Assembly: GCA_031255325.1 (NCBI GenBank)
Contig: JAIRST010000051.1
Location: 1-16,626 of the forward strand
Source of the DNA: Holosporales bacterium
GTDB taxonomy: Bacteria; Pseudomonadota; Alphaproteobacteria; UBA3830; JAIRMZ01
Length of the DNA: 16,626 nucleotides
Direction of reading: 5' to 3'
The notes below the pieces were generated by a model, which was not told where the DNA came from, searched no databases, and saw nothing but the letters and a program-made list of their open reading frames with translations. The position numbers and the translations under genes are program-made. Positions 1 to 8,053 of this stretch are shown here, piece after piece. Positions within the stretch are counted from its first letter, which is position 1, and each line of letters begins with the position of its first letter.

Positions 1-397
1 TACCGCTTTCTGGCATGCAGAGAAAGAAGCGCCTGAGAACGAATTTTCCCCGCCGTTCCTTCTGAAGCGTAAAATGCGTCGATATCTTGCACAGCTCTCA
101 ATCAAAGGCTCTTGTCCCCGCGAACGTACGCGTTCTGTTTGCGTGATACGCGATTCTTGTGAAGCCAGATCTTGTCGATAGGATTTACCATAAAGGACGC
201 TATCTCATAAACGGTGTAAGTTTCGTGAGATGCTATTTTTTAGCAAGATTTGCAATAATAGAACCTAAATTTTGGAACCATTTCTTCCTGTTTCTCTATG
301 GGCGTTGATTATATTTTCCATAAAGATGCTCATACTTTTAGAGTACGCATGCTCCTGCAGCTATGGTACTATGCATAAGAATGAATACGGAGAGGCT
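1..397. other. Left-edge region with no supported gene
   Basis: I see no recognisable gene here. A minus-strand frame is open from base 204 to the left edge (68 codons), but it has no ATG, no ribosome binding site and no family resemblance that I recognise. A short plus-strand frame running in from the edge stops within about 180 bases. Bases 232-246 form a small TGCTA/TAGCA hairpin with a five-T loop. The frame of the following glycosyltransferase extends back to a TTG at 272, but the ATG at 398 is a better start, so 272-397 is probably 5' leader. A weak -35/-10 pair (TTGTGA at 157-162, TAGGAT at 179-184, 16-base spacer) could be a promoter for the glycosyltransferase; this is speculative. 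Confidence 0.4.
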
Positions 398-1330
398 ATG
401 CACCGGCGGAAAAAATCAAGATCTATACGTTTTTGGACAAAGATTAGCGGTTGGAGTGTTTTTATTCTTTTAGGAGGAGTTTTTACCTATTTCGAGGGAG
501 CTTTTGTATGCGAATACACGCCTATCATCATTGAAGGAACAAGTCAGGATATGGAAGGAACGATTGCTTATGTAATCAATCTGGACAGATCTGTAAAACG
601 GCGAGAATTTATTATGTCACAGGTAATGCAGTTAGGATTTTCAACTGAGCGTGTTTCTGCTGTAGATGGCAAGCTTCTTTCAGAGGAAGAAATTAAACAG
701 AAAGTGGATCTTGATTCCTATAATGCTTTCCTTGGACATACGCCAGAGCTTGGAATGATTGGGTGTAATATGAGTCATTTTAGTGTTTGGGAGGCATTTT
801 TGCATTCTTGCTATCGTTATGCTTTAGTCATCGAAGATGATGTCAGCTTTAATTCAGAGGAATTACGAACAATTGTATCAGAACTGACACAAACATCTGA
901 TGATTGGGATATTGTAAGTTTCGAGCTTTCCCATAAAGGCATGCCTTTAACGGTACGTCGCATAAAGGAGAATAACAAACTTGTTGTATATTTAACAGAA
1001 GTTACACATACGGGAGCGTATCTCATCAACAGAAAGGCGGCCTCTAGGCTATGGGCCCATGCTCTTCCCATTAAGATGCCTATAGATGCCATGTTGACTC
1101 GGGGATGGGAATTTGGTCTGAAATTTACAGGTATAGAGCCCCGTCTTGTGCATCAGGTGTTTGGAGATTCGGAGATTGGAAAAACGACGTATGCTTCGAC
1201 ACAAGACTCCTCCATAAGCGTTATTCTCCGCATTAGAAAAATAGTATACAAAGCAAAATCCTATACTATGCGCTTTTTGTATAATTTAAAACTGTATTTT
1301 CAGCTCCGTTCCTCTTCATCTAATAACTAA
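398..1330 (+). CDS. Membrane-anchored GT25-family glycosyltransferase
   Basis: Predicted 310-residue glycosyltransferase of family 25, the group that adds galactose or other sugars to lipooligosaccharide or LPS. Residues 58-92 carry the typical N-terminal start of the fold, with INLDRS and a V-D-G element. GCNMSH lies at 122-127 and the acidic metal/nucleotide-sugar motif EDD at 146-148. A hydrophobic segment at about 17-36 should anchor it in the inner membrane, with the catalytic part following. The ATG at 398 is preferred over the in-frame TTG at 272 because GGAGAGG sits just upstream and the truncated paralogue at 7768-8034 begins at the equivalent position. The last 15 bases overlap the 3' end of convergent ftsY. 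No LPS gene cluster surrounds it, so it is an orphan. The exact donor sugar and acceptor cannot be read from the sequence. Confidence 0.83.
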   Translation: MHRRKKSRSIRFWTKISGWSVFILLGGVFTYFEGAFVCEYTPIIIEGTSQDMEGTIAYVINLDRSVKRREFIMSQVMQLGFSTERVSAVDGKLLSEEEIKQKVDLDSYNAFLGHTPELGMIGCNMSHFSVWEAFLHSCYRYALVIEDDVSFNSEELRTIVSELTQTSDDWDIVSFELSHKGMPLTVRRIKENNKLVVYLTEVTHTGAYLINRKAASRLWAHALPIKMPIDAMLTRGWEFGLKFTGIEPRLVHQVFGDSEIGKTTYASTQDSSISVILRIRKIVYKAKSYTMRFLYNLKLYFQLRSSSSNN

Positions 1331-2224
1331 ACCTCCCGCAAAAGCGTGTGCATCGAAAGCACTCAGGTCATCAATGGTTTCTCCTGTACCAATGGCGAGA
1401 ATCGGAGTCTTATAATGTTGTACCAGAGAAATAACAACGCCTCCTTTAGCTGTACCATCAAGCTTCGTTATCACTAATCCCGAGACTCCCACACGATTTT
1501 GGAAAACAGAAGCTTGTGTGAGAGCTTCTTGTCCTGTTGTGGCATCTAAGACTAAAAGTATTTCGTGAGGTGCTTCAGGGGAGATCTTTTTTAATACGCG
1601 GCAGATCTTTTCGAGCTCTGCCATCAAGTCATCCCGTGTATGTAAGCGCCCAGCCGTATCAATAAGAAGAATTTCTCCAGGATTTGTCGCCTCAAATGCG
1701 CTGTAAGCAAGTGCTGCAGCATCTGATCCTTGCGGGGCTGTATGAACAGGAACCCCTAACTGATGTCCCCAATGGCAAAGCTGCTCAACAGCTGCGGCCC
1801 GAAAAGTATCGCACGCCGCTAAGCGCACAGACTTATTGTTGTTTTTTAAGAAATGCGCCAGTTTCGCAACTGTTGTGGTTTTACCGTTACCGTTAACACC
1901 CACCAACAAAACCGCTGTCGGTTTATCTTGCGGTAAATATGCAAGCCCTTCTAAAGGGCGTACATAAGGTTCTAAAATGGAAATAATTGTTGCTACTAAA
2001 GCCTCATGCACCCTATTAAGAGAAACATCCCTACCAAAGCGCTCCTTTTTCAAAGTAGATAAAATTGCCTCTGCGCATCGTGGCCCAAGATCAGCTGCGA
2101 TCAGGATATCCTCTAGGTTTGCCAGCGTTTCCGCATCTAAACGTTTATGCAATAAGATGGCAGGTAATTTTTCCGCAAGCGTTTGCGACGTTTTCGATAG
2201 CGCCTTCTTTAAACGATTCCACAA
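1316..2224 (-). CDS. ftsY: Signal recognition particle receptor FtsY
   Basis: SRP receptor GTPase, 302 residues. It docks ribosome-SRP complexes at the inner membrane for co-translational insertion through SecYEG. An N-domain helical bundle (about 1-95) precedes the G domain, which has the P-loop GVNGNGKT at 109-116, DTFRAAA at 139-145, DTAGR at 189-193, TKLD at 253-256 and a GTGETIDDL closing motif near 279-287. The acidic A domain of the E. coli protein is absent, so this is the minimal NG form common in alphaproteobacteria. The start is a TTG: AGGTGAT, a good match to the 16S tail, lies six bases upstream, and no ATG is available. It is the last gene of pheS-pheT-lepA-ftsY, 11 bases after lepA, and its ribosome binding site overlaps the lepA stop. 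Its final codons overlap the convergent GT25 gene. Confidence 0.95.
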   Translation of the reverse strand: MWNRLKKALSKTSQTLAEKLPAILLHKRLDAETLANLEDILIAADLGPRCAEAILSTLKKERFGRDVSLNRVHEALVATIISILEPYVRPLEGLAYLPQDKPTAVLLVGVNGNGKTTTVAKLAHFLKNNNKSVRLAACDTFRAAAVEQLCHWGHQLGVPVHTAPQGSDAAALAYSAFEATNPGEILLIDTAGRLHTRDDLMAELEKICRVLKKISPEAPHEILLVLDATTGQEALTQASVFQNRVGVSGLVITKLDGTAKGGVVISLVQHYKTPILAIGTGETIDDLSAFDAHAFAGGLVIR

Positions 2225-2235
2225 AGCCGTATCAC

Positions 2236-4038
2236 CTACTCCTTTCCCGTTTTAAGGGCGGCGAGAAAGGCGCTTTGGGGAATGTGTACTTGCCCTATTT
2301 CGCGCATGCGTTTCTTACCCTCTTTTTGCTTTTCCAACAGCTTGCGTTTGCGTGTAATATCGCCTCCGTAGCATTTTGCCGTCACATCTTTACGTAAAGC
2401 TGGAATGGTCTCGCGCGCAATCACTTTGGCTCCAATGGCTGCCTGAATGGGAATCTTAAATAGATGCCGTGGAATAAGCTCTTTTAGGCGCTCACACAAA
2501 GCACGTCCTCGTGTTTCCGCAGTGTCTTGATGTAAAATTGTTGCTAAAGCGTCAACAGGTTCTCCATTAACAAGAATAGAAACCTTTACAAGATCCCCTT
2601 GTTGATAAATGTCGCGCTGATAGTCAAAGCTTGCATACCCACGGCTGATAGATTTCAGCCGGTCATAAAAATCAAAAACAATCTCGTTGAGAGGCAACCT
2701 ATAGACGACCATCGCGCGCCCCCCCGCATAGGTGAGATCTACCTGTTCCCCTCGCCGCTCTTGACATAGCGTAAGAACGTTTCCTAAGTGCTCATCTGGA
2801 ACTAGAATGGTTGCTCGAATCCAAGGCTCTTCTATGCACATAATACATCCAGCATTCGGCATGTCCGCAGGGTTGTGAAGGTCGATCACGTCCTCATTTG
2901 TTAAATGCACTTTATAGATGACACTTGGTGCTGTCATGACAAGATCGAGGTTATATTCGCGTTCTAGCCGCTCTTCAGCGACTTCTAAATGCAAAAGTCC
3001 AAGGAACCCACATCGAAAGCCAAATCCTAAAGCTGCTGAACTTTCAGGTTCAAAAGAAAAACTGGCGTCATTAAGTTGTAATTTTTCTAACCCTTCCCGC
3101 AGCCGTCCGTAATTCGAAGCATCAGCAGGAAAAAAGCTGCAAAAAACAACAGGGATGGAAGACTTAAATCCTGGCAAAGGGGTGCTTGCAGGATTTTTTT
3201 CGGAAGTTAGGGTATCGCCTACCCGCGCATCACGTACACTTTTAATACCAGCTGTGATATAGCCAATTTCCCCGGGAGCAAGCTCAGATAAAGGCTTAGG
3301 TTTTGGAGTGAAGCATCCGACTTCGTCTACTTGATAGACTGCTCCCGTCGCCATCATCTTGATTTTCATTCCAGCAGCCAGTGTCTCTTCTTTAACACGC
3401 ACAAGAGCGACAACACCCAAATATGCGTCATACCAACTGTCGATAAGTAACGCACGTAACGGTTTTTCAAGGTCTGTTGTGGGAGGAGGAAGGCGTGCAA
3501 CTATGGCTTCAAGTACATCATCGATTCCTTCTCCCGTTTTAGCGGATATCAGAACAGCATCTGTGGCATCCAACCCGATAACATCAAAAATCTGAGTCTT
3601 AACACGATCCGGATCCGCCGCCGGTAGATCAATTTTGTTGATCACAGGAATGATGGTGTGGTCGTTTTCAATCGCTTGATAAACATTAGCGAGCGTCTGT
3701 GCCTCGACCCCTTGTGTGGCATCCACGACCAGTAAAGATCCCTCACAGGCGGCCAATGACCGGCTCACTTCATAGGCAAAGTCCACATGCCCCGGCGTGT
3801 CTATCAGGTTCAGTTCATAAAGTATTCCATCACGCGCCGTATAAGAAAGACGCACCGTTTGCGCTTTGATTGTGATACCGCGCTCGCGTTCGATGTCCAT
3901 CGAATCAAGAATCTGGTCACGAAATTCTCGTGTTTCAACAGCACTACATCGCTGAATTAAACGATCTGCGAGTGTCGATTTTCCATGATCGATATGCGCA
4001 ATAATGGCAAAGTTGCGGATGTGTTTCAGTTCTGCCAT
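2236..4038 (-). CDS. lepA: Elongation factor 4 (LepA), back-translocating GTPase
   Basis: LepA/EF4, 600 residues, the normal family length. It is a ribosome-binding translational GTPase that can back-translocate stalled ribosomes and is implicated in initiation or 30S biogenesis. The N-terminal G domain shows AHIDHGKS at 14-21, the switch region [17 protein letters not shown] near residue 80 and NKIDLP near 134. EF-G-like domains follow, including [14 protein letters not shown]. The C-terminal LepA-specific domain ends in a basic stretch ([15 protein letters not shown]). The ATG is five bases after the pheT TAG stop and the gene continues directly into ftsY, so translation of pheT, lepA and ftsY is probably coupled. 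Nothing looks damaged. Confidence 0.97.
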   Translation of the reverse strand: MAELKHIRNFAIIAHIDHGKSTLADRLIQRCSAVETREFRDQILDSMDIERERGITIKAQTVRLSYTARDGILYELNLIDTPGHVDFAYEVSRSLAACEGSLLVVDATQGVEAQTLANVYQAIENDHTIIPVINKIDLPAADPDRVKTQIFDVIGLDATDAVLISAKTGEGIDDVLEAIVARLPPPTTDLEKPLRALLIDSWYDAYLGVVALVRVKEETLAAGMKIKMMATGAVYQVDEVGCFTPKPKPLSELAPGEIGYITAGIKSVRDARVGDTLTSEKNPASTPLPGFKSSIPVVFCSFFPADASNYGRLREGLEKLQLNDASFSFEPESSAALGFGFRCGFLGLLHLEVAEERLEREYNLDLVMTAPSVIYKVHLTNEDVIDLHNPADMPNAGCIMCIEEPWIRATILVPDEHLGNVLTLCQERRGEQVDLTYAGGRAMVVYRLPLNEIVFDFYDRLKSISRGYASFDYQRDIYQQGDLVKVSILVNGEPVDALATILHQDTAETRGRALCERLKELIPRHLFKIPIQAAIGAKVIARETIPALRKDVTAKCYGGDITRKRKLLEKQKEGKKRMREIGQVHIPQSAFLAALKTGKE

Positions 4039-4043
4039 AATAG

Positions 4044-6401
4044 CTACCGTAATACTCCCCCAATGCGTGTAGAAACAGTGCGCACAATACGGTCAGAAAA
4101 CTTTTGTAAATCCTCTTCCGAAAAAGTGGCTGTATCTGGAAGAAACGTTACCGAAATTCCAATGGACTTTTTATCGTCGGCTAAAGGCGCCCCTGTATAC
4201 ACATCAAATATATTAATACGTGAAACAAAACGTTTTCCCGCCTGACGTACACACGCGATAACATCACCTGCAGAAAGCTCTTTATTGACAATGAAAGCAA
4301 AGTCGCGGGTCACTTGCTGAAATGCTTTTAATTCTGGTGCTCGTTTGAGGCTTAATATTTCGGAACCTAGGGTATCTAAAAACAGTTCAAATCCAACGAC
4401 TGGGACGTTTTCTAGATCGAAAGCTTTTAAAACCTCAGGATGCACCATTCCGAAAACAGCAACAGGTTTATCCTTATTGAAAAATGTCCCAGAGCATCCA
4501 GGATGCATCCATTTTGGTGCCTCTTGACGAAGGTTGAGCTTTTCGCACCGATCCCCTAAAAGCGCCAACACATCTGCCTTTGCATCGAATAGATCTACGG
4601 GACGGACACGCTTGCTCCAATGATGCGCCGCGTAATAACCAGATCGAATACCGGCCATAGCGGGACGTTCATAGGCCGTAAAGCGCTGATCAAACATAGG
4701 CCCTAACTCAAAAAGAGCAAATGGGGCATTTTCACGCCGGCTGTTCTTCATAACAGCCTCCAGCAAATTCGGCAAAATGCTTGGACGCATAATAGCTAAA
4801 TCTGTGCTGATCGGATTACATAGTTCAATAAGTTTCGCTTCTGCCCCTTCAAAAAGCCCAGCCCACGATCGACGGATGAAGGTATAGGAAATAAGTTCCG
4901 TCATACCGCGTCCGGCAAGGTGTCGTTTTAAATCTTCTGCCTTATAGGATTGAAGGTGCGTTGCGTATGTACGTTTAGGCGCTTGCAGAGGACACGGCAT
5001 GACTTTATCGTACCCATATACTCGTAATACATCTTCGACCAAATCTTCAGCAATGGCCAAGTCATGTCGCCACGGAGGGGGCGTAAAATGATGGGCGGAA
5101 TCTTCTGCGCACCCTAAGTTTTGTAAAATACACGCTGCTTCTGTAACAGGGGTTCCCGCGAGTTGCTCAATACGACAAGGATTTAAGTAAATAGCCGCGC
5201 GCTTTTCAGGAAGCGTTCCTAACAGAAAAGGTACGCTTGCCTCTCCACCACATAGCTCAATAATCATGGCAGCAGCTGCACAAAGATCCTCAACTGTAGC
5301 GGTATACTCTACGCCCCGTTCAAAACGTGTGCGGGCATCGCTCGTCAGACATAAAGCTTGCCCTGTTCTTGCAATAGATTCTGGCTTGAACCACGCTGCT
5401 TCTAAAAGAATCGTCGTTGTTTCAAACGAAGAAGACCCACGTTCTCCTCCCATAATTCCAAGTAATCCTAAGGGACCGGCCTTATCGGCAAACAACGCCA
5501 TCGATGACGATAACGTATGCGTATGCCCTTTCAGGTCTGTAAACTTCTCTCCTTCGTTGGCTAAGCGCAAACAGGGCGTTCCAACAAATTGATCGACATC
5601 ATAACAATGCAAAGGACGGCATCGGTCTAAAGTAAAGAAATTGGTAACATCTACCAATGCTGAAATGGGATTAAGTCCAGCTTTTTTTAAAAGACCTTGC
5701 AACCAGAGAGGACTCGGCGCATTTCTTACCCCGCGTATTTCGATAGCACTAAAGAATGGACAAATCGTTTGAACGGATGTCTCTTGATATTTGATGGCAT
5801 ACGGAAAAGCTTTTTGCGTTGGGAGAGTAGAGACATAAAGTGGCTTTAATGTTCCCAACTGCACGGCAGCCAGATCCCGAGCGATACCACGCACGCCGAA
5901 ACAATCGGCACGATTGGGTGTTACATTTATATCAAAAATAGGGTCGCTATAAAGCTCTGCAACACACACTCCCAACGGTATATCACTTGAAAGCTCCTTG
6001 ATGCCTTCTGATTCTTCTGAAAGTCCCAGCTCTTTCTCTGAGCACATCATGCCAAAGCTTTCGACACCGCGAATTTTGGATGGTTTTAAAATGTTTCCTG
6101 TAGCAGGAATCACAACGCCCGGAAGGGCAAGCACAACATGGATATCTGCTCGCGCATTAGGAGCGCCACAAACAACCTGGTGAACTGCTGTTCCATCATT
6201 TACCCGACAAATGCGCAAACGATCCGCATTGGGATGCGGCTCGATCGCTTCGATACGCGCTACGGTAAAATTCCGCAAAGCTTCTCCTGGATTTTCCAAA
6301 GATTCTACTTCGATTCCCAGCCGAGTCATCGCATCGGCAAGCTTTTCCGCGGATAGGGTTGTCTCTAAATGGCGATGCAACCAGCTGAGAGAGAATTTCA
6401 T
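4044..6401 (-). CDS. pheT: Phenylalanyl-tRNA synthetase beta subunit
   Basis: Beta chain of the (alpha-beta)2 class II synthetase that charges tRNA-Phe; 785 residues from the chosen ATG. The start MKFSLSWL is the family norm and is preceded by AAGGAG eight bases upstream. A longer frame begins at 6446, but those extra 15 residues overlap pheS and lack family character. The order seen is an EMAP-like tRNA-binding domain at about 38-150 (with [13 protein letters not shown]), the B3/B4 editing region, the B5 domain, the catalytic-like core and a C-terminal anticodon-binding FDX-ACB domain (TRDFAFIV near residue 695). The ATG overlaps the pheS stop in an ATGA, so the two subunits are translationally coupled. 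It continues into lepA after five bases. Confidence 0.97.
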   Translation of the reverse strand: MKFSLSWLHRHLETTLSAEKLADAMTRLGIEVESLENPGEALRNFTVARIEAIEPHPNADRLRICRVNDGTAVHQVVCGAPNARADIHVVLALPGVVIPATGNILKPSKIRGVESFGMMCSEKELGLSEESEGIKELSSDIPLGVCVAELYSDPIFDINVTPNRADCFGVRGIARDLAAVQLGTLKPLYVSTLPTQKAFPYAIKYQETSVQTICPFFSAIEIRGVRNAPSPLWLQGLLKKAGLNPISALVDVTNFFTLDRCRPLHCYDVDQFVGTPCLRLANEGEKFTDLKGHTHTLSSSMALFADKAGPLGLLGIMGGERGSSSFETTTILLEAAWFKPESIARTGQALCLTSDARTRFERGVEYTATVEDLCAAAAMIIELCGGEASVPFLLGTLPEKRAAIYLNPCRIEQLAGTPVTEAACILQNLGCAEDSAHHFTPPPWRHDLAIAEDLVEDVLRVYGYDKVMPCPLQAPKRTYATHLQSYKAEDLKRHLAGRGMTELISYTFIRRSWAGLFEGAEAKLIELCNPISTDLAIMRPSILPNLLEAVMKNSRRENAPFALFELGPMFDQRFTAYERPAMAGIRSGYYAAHHWSKRVRPVDLFDAKADVLALLGDRCEKLNLRQEAPKWMHPGCSGTFFNKDKPVAVFGMVHPEVLKAFDLENVPVVGFELFLDTLGSEILSLKRAPELKAFQQVTRDFAFIVNKELSAGDVIACVRQAGKRFVSRINIFDVYTGAPLADDKKSIGISVTFLPDTATFSEEDLQKFSDRIVRTVSTRIGGVLR

Positions 6402-7459
6402 CGTAAAGCTCCTTCGTAAGGAGAGCTCCCATAGGTCGCCGTCCATCGTAGGTCGCCTTCGAAACTACTGCGTGCATCTGGAATACCGTATTTTAGACTG
6501 GCCAATCGATCGACACCAAATCCAAGGGCAAATCCTTGATGGTGTTTAGAATCGATTCCACCGTGCTCTAAAACTTTTGGATGAACCATACCACACCCTA
6601 GAATTTCCAGCCATTCATCGCCTTCACCCATAATAAGGCGTCCCTCTTCTCTTCTGAAAGGAATATCCACTTCGGCAGAAGGCTCTGTAAATGGAAAGAA
6701 ACTCGGGCGGAATCGCAAATGCAGATTGTCAACACAAAAAAATCGTGCGCAGACTTCCGTTACGCACCATTTCAAATGCCCGAAATGAATCCCATCCTCG
6801 ACGACAAGCGCTTCCATTTGATGAAACATCGGTGTGTGTGTCGTATCTGAATCGCTGCGATACGTGCGCCCTATACTGAACATACGCAAAGGAGCACCTT
6901 TTGCACGCATTGTACGTATCTGTACGGGGGATGTGTGTGTACGTAAAAGAAAACGTCCAGAAGACGTTGAGGGTAGATCCAAAAAGAATGTATCGTGCAT
7001 TTGCCGCGCTGGGTGATGGTCGGGAATATTGAGGGCTGTAAAGTTTAGAAACTCGTCTTCAATATCTGGTCCTGTTGCTTGCTGAAATCCTAAATCCTGA
7101 AAAATCGCAATAAGGTCGTTTTGCGTACGCGTTAAAGGATGCAAATATCCTGTCAATTCAGAAACTGGAGGGAGCGTACAATCCACGAACTCTTCCTTTA
7201 GGCGCTTTTCCGTTGCGGCTTGCGTTAAAAACACTTGCCGTTCGGCAATGGCGTTTTGCAGCATTTCTTTGGCTCGATTAATATCGGCACCAAACGTTTT
7301 ACGTTCCTCCAAAGGAAATGTACTAATTGTTTGGGCGAGTATTGTCATTTTTCCTTGCTTTCCCAGCCAAGCAACGCGCAAAGATTCTAACGCTTTGGAA
7401 TCCATACATTCTGCAATATTGGAAAGAGCTGCTTGTATCTGCTGAAAAAGGGGTTCCAT
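6398..7459 (-). CDS. pheS: Phenylalanyl-tRNA synthetase alpha subunit
   Basis: Catalytic alpha chain of phenylalanyl-tRNA synthetase, 353 residues. The N-terminal coiled coil that contacts tRNA-Phe spans about 1-90. Class II catalytic motifs follow: RTHTSPVQ at 173-180, IGRTYRSDSDTTHTPMFHQ near 196-214, FTEPSAEVD at 257-265, GCGMVHP at 288-294 and GFGVDRL at 313-319. The ATG encoding MEPLFQQ is preceded by AAGGAG with a seven-base spacer. The frame is open upstream to 7543, but those 28 residues are basic, unlike the family, and lie 5' of the ribosome binding site. It is the first gene of the pheS-pheT-lepA-ftsY operon. I see no Phe-rich leader peptide, attenuator or T-box. Confidence 0.97.
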   Translation of the reverse strand: MEPLFQQIQAALSNIAECMDSKALESLRVAWLGKQGKMTILAQTISTFPLEERKTFGADINRAKEMLQNAIAERQVFLTQAATEKRLKEEFVDCTLPPVSELTGYLHPLTRTQNDLIAIFQDLGFQQATGPDIEDEFLNFTALNIPDHHPARQMHDTFFLDLPSTSSGRFLLRTHTSPVQIRTMRAKGAPLRMFSIGRTYRSDSDTTHTPMFHQMEALVVEDGIHFGHLKWCVTEVCARFFCVDNLHLRFRPSFFPFTEPSAEVDIPFRREEGRLIMGEGDEWLEILGCGMVHPKVLEHGGIDSKHHQGFALGFGVDRLASLKYGIPDARSSFEGDLRWTATYGSSPYEGALR

Positions 7460-7758
7460 CAACCTACTCCTTAAAGTGAAAACAATTCTTCTTAGAAAAC
7501 TATTCCATTTTCTTTGAAAAGATAATGTTCCCAATTTTTTCAAGAGACAAGCCAGAGATTGCAGTGAGGATGCTTTTATCGATTCTCTTCCAGGGAAGTT
7601 GGTACTCTGTTCCGGAATTGCCTTTCCGAAAATACGATATGATTTTTATTCATGAGTACAAGTAAGGAGAGTTTCTCTATAGTACCCTTTTGGCAAGATT
7701 AAAACAGCTATTCTCTTTTTACAGAAAAGGGGATTTAAAAACATTTAAACGTATGCAT
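7460..7758. other. Upstream region of the pheS operon
   Basis: About 300 bases between the pheS start and the ftsY relic. No gene or RNA is recognisable on either strand. It holds the pheS ribosome binding site and a candidate minus-strand promoter, annotated separately. The remainder is AT-rich sequence without clear repeats. It lies just inside the right arm of the inverted GT25/ftsY duplication, so part of it may have arrived with that event. Confidence 0.45.
7522..7550 (-). promoter_or_regulatory. Candidate sigma70 promoter of pheS-pheT-lepA-ftsY
   Basis: Read on the minus strand, TTGTCT (7550-7545) and CATTAT (7527-7522) are separated by exactly 17 bases. Each matches the -35/-10 consensus at about four of six positions. 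It would start transcription near 7515 and leave a leader of about 55 nt before the pheS ATG. Position and spacing fit, but the hexamers are modest, so this is an inference. Confidence 0.3.
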
Positions 7759-7782
7759 GCCGGAGGTTTAGTTATTGGATGA
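7759..7782 (+). pseudogene. Relic of the ftsY 3' end
   Basis: Eight codons reading A-G-G-L-V-I-G-stop, nearly identical in DNA to the end of ftsY (A-G-G-L-V-I-R-stop) but on the opposite strand and about 6.4 kb away. It overlaps the 3' end of the truncated GT25 copy exactly as intact ftsY overlaps the intact GT25 gene. It is therefore not a gene of its own but a marker that the duplicated segment came from a GT25/ftsY junction. Confidence 0.7.
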
Positions 7783-8034
7783 AGAGGAACACTCAGTTGA
7801 AAATCCTAACTGCATTACCTGCGGCATAATAAATGCTCGCCGTTTTACAGATCTGTCCAGATTGATTACATACGCAATAGTTCCTTCCGTATTCTGATTT
7901 GTTCCTTCAATGGCGATAGGGGTGTATTCGCATACAAAAGCTCCTTCAAAACAAGTAAAAACTCCCCATAAAAGGATAAAAAAACTCCAACCGCAAACCT
8001 TTACCCCAAAATGTGTTCTTTTTTGTCGTCGCAC
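7768..8034 (-). pseudogene. Truncated GT25 paralogue with an in-frame internal deletion
   Basis: An 88-codon reading frame, clearly a second copy of the GT25 gene at 398-1330 in inverted orientation. It keeps the basic N-terminus, the membrane segment, the strand ending INLDRSVKRR and MQLGFSTE, then jumps straight to the SSSSNN-stop tail. The missing piece corresponds to codons 85-303 of the intact gene, exactly 219 codons, with a CGT codon at both ends of the parental segment. It therefore lacks the GCNMSH and EDD motifs and cannot be a glycosyltransferase. The start is GTG with GAGAGG six to seven bases upstream, so it may still be translated as a small membrane protein. It begins 19 bases after the end of the PpiD-like gene and could be read from the same transcript. 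Confidence 0.8.
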
Positions 8035-8053
8035 CGATACCTCTCTTTTTCAA

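Larger units (their letters stand above)
7759..8045. repeat. Right arm of an inverted GT25/ftsY-junction duplication
   Basis: This segment is the inverted counterpart of 390-652 plus 1307-1345. The best-conserved part (about 7785-7915) differs from the left copy at only scattered positions. Similarity weakens toward the 5' end of GT25 but still includes the GAGAGG ribosome binding site. The other end extends a little past the GT25 stop into ftsY coding sequence. The two arms bracket ftsY-lepA-pheT-pheS. Confidence 0.75.

Noticed and set aside
1..204. Partial minus-strand gene entering from the left edge
   Set aside because: 68 open codons could occur by chance; there is no ATG, no ribosome binding site and no recognisable protein features.
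272..397. TTG-initiated 42-residue N-terminal extension of the GT25 gene
   Set aside because: No ribosome binding site at 272, and the paralogue at 7768-8034 starts at the position equivalent to 398, where GGAGAGG precedes the ATG.
817..1092. 91-codon minus-strand frame inside the GT25 gene
   Set aside because: Antisense of the conserved GT25 core; no independent support.
6402..6446. 15-residue extension of PheT
   Set aside because: It overlaps pheS, and the family start MKFSLSWL with AAGGAG upstream lies at 6401.
7460..7543. 28-residue N-terminal extension of PheS, or a Phe leader peptide
   Set aside because: It is in frame with pheS and has only scattered Phe codons. The AAGGAG ribosome binding site lies 3' to most of it, and no attenuator hairpin with a T-run is visible.
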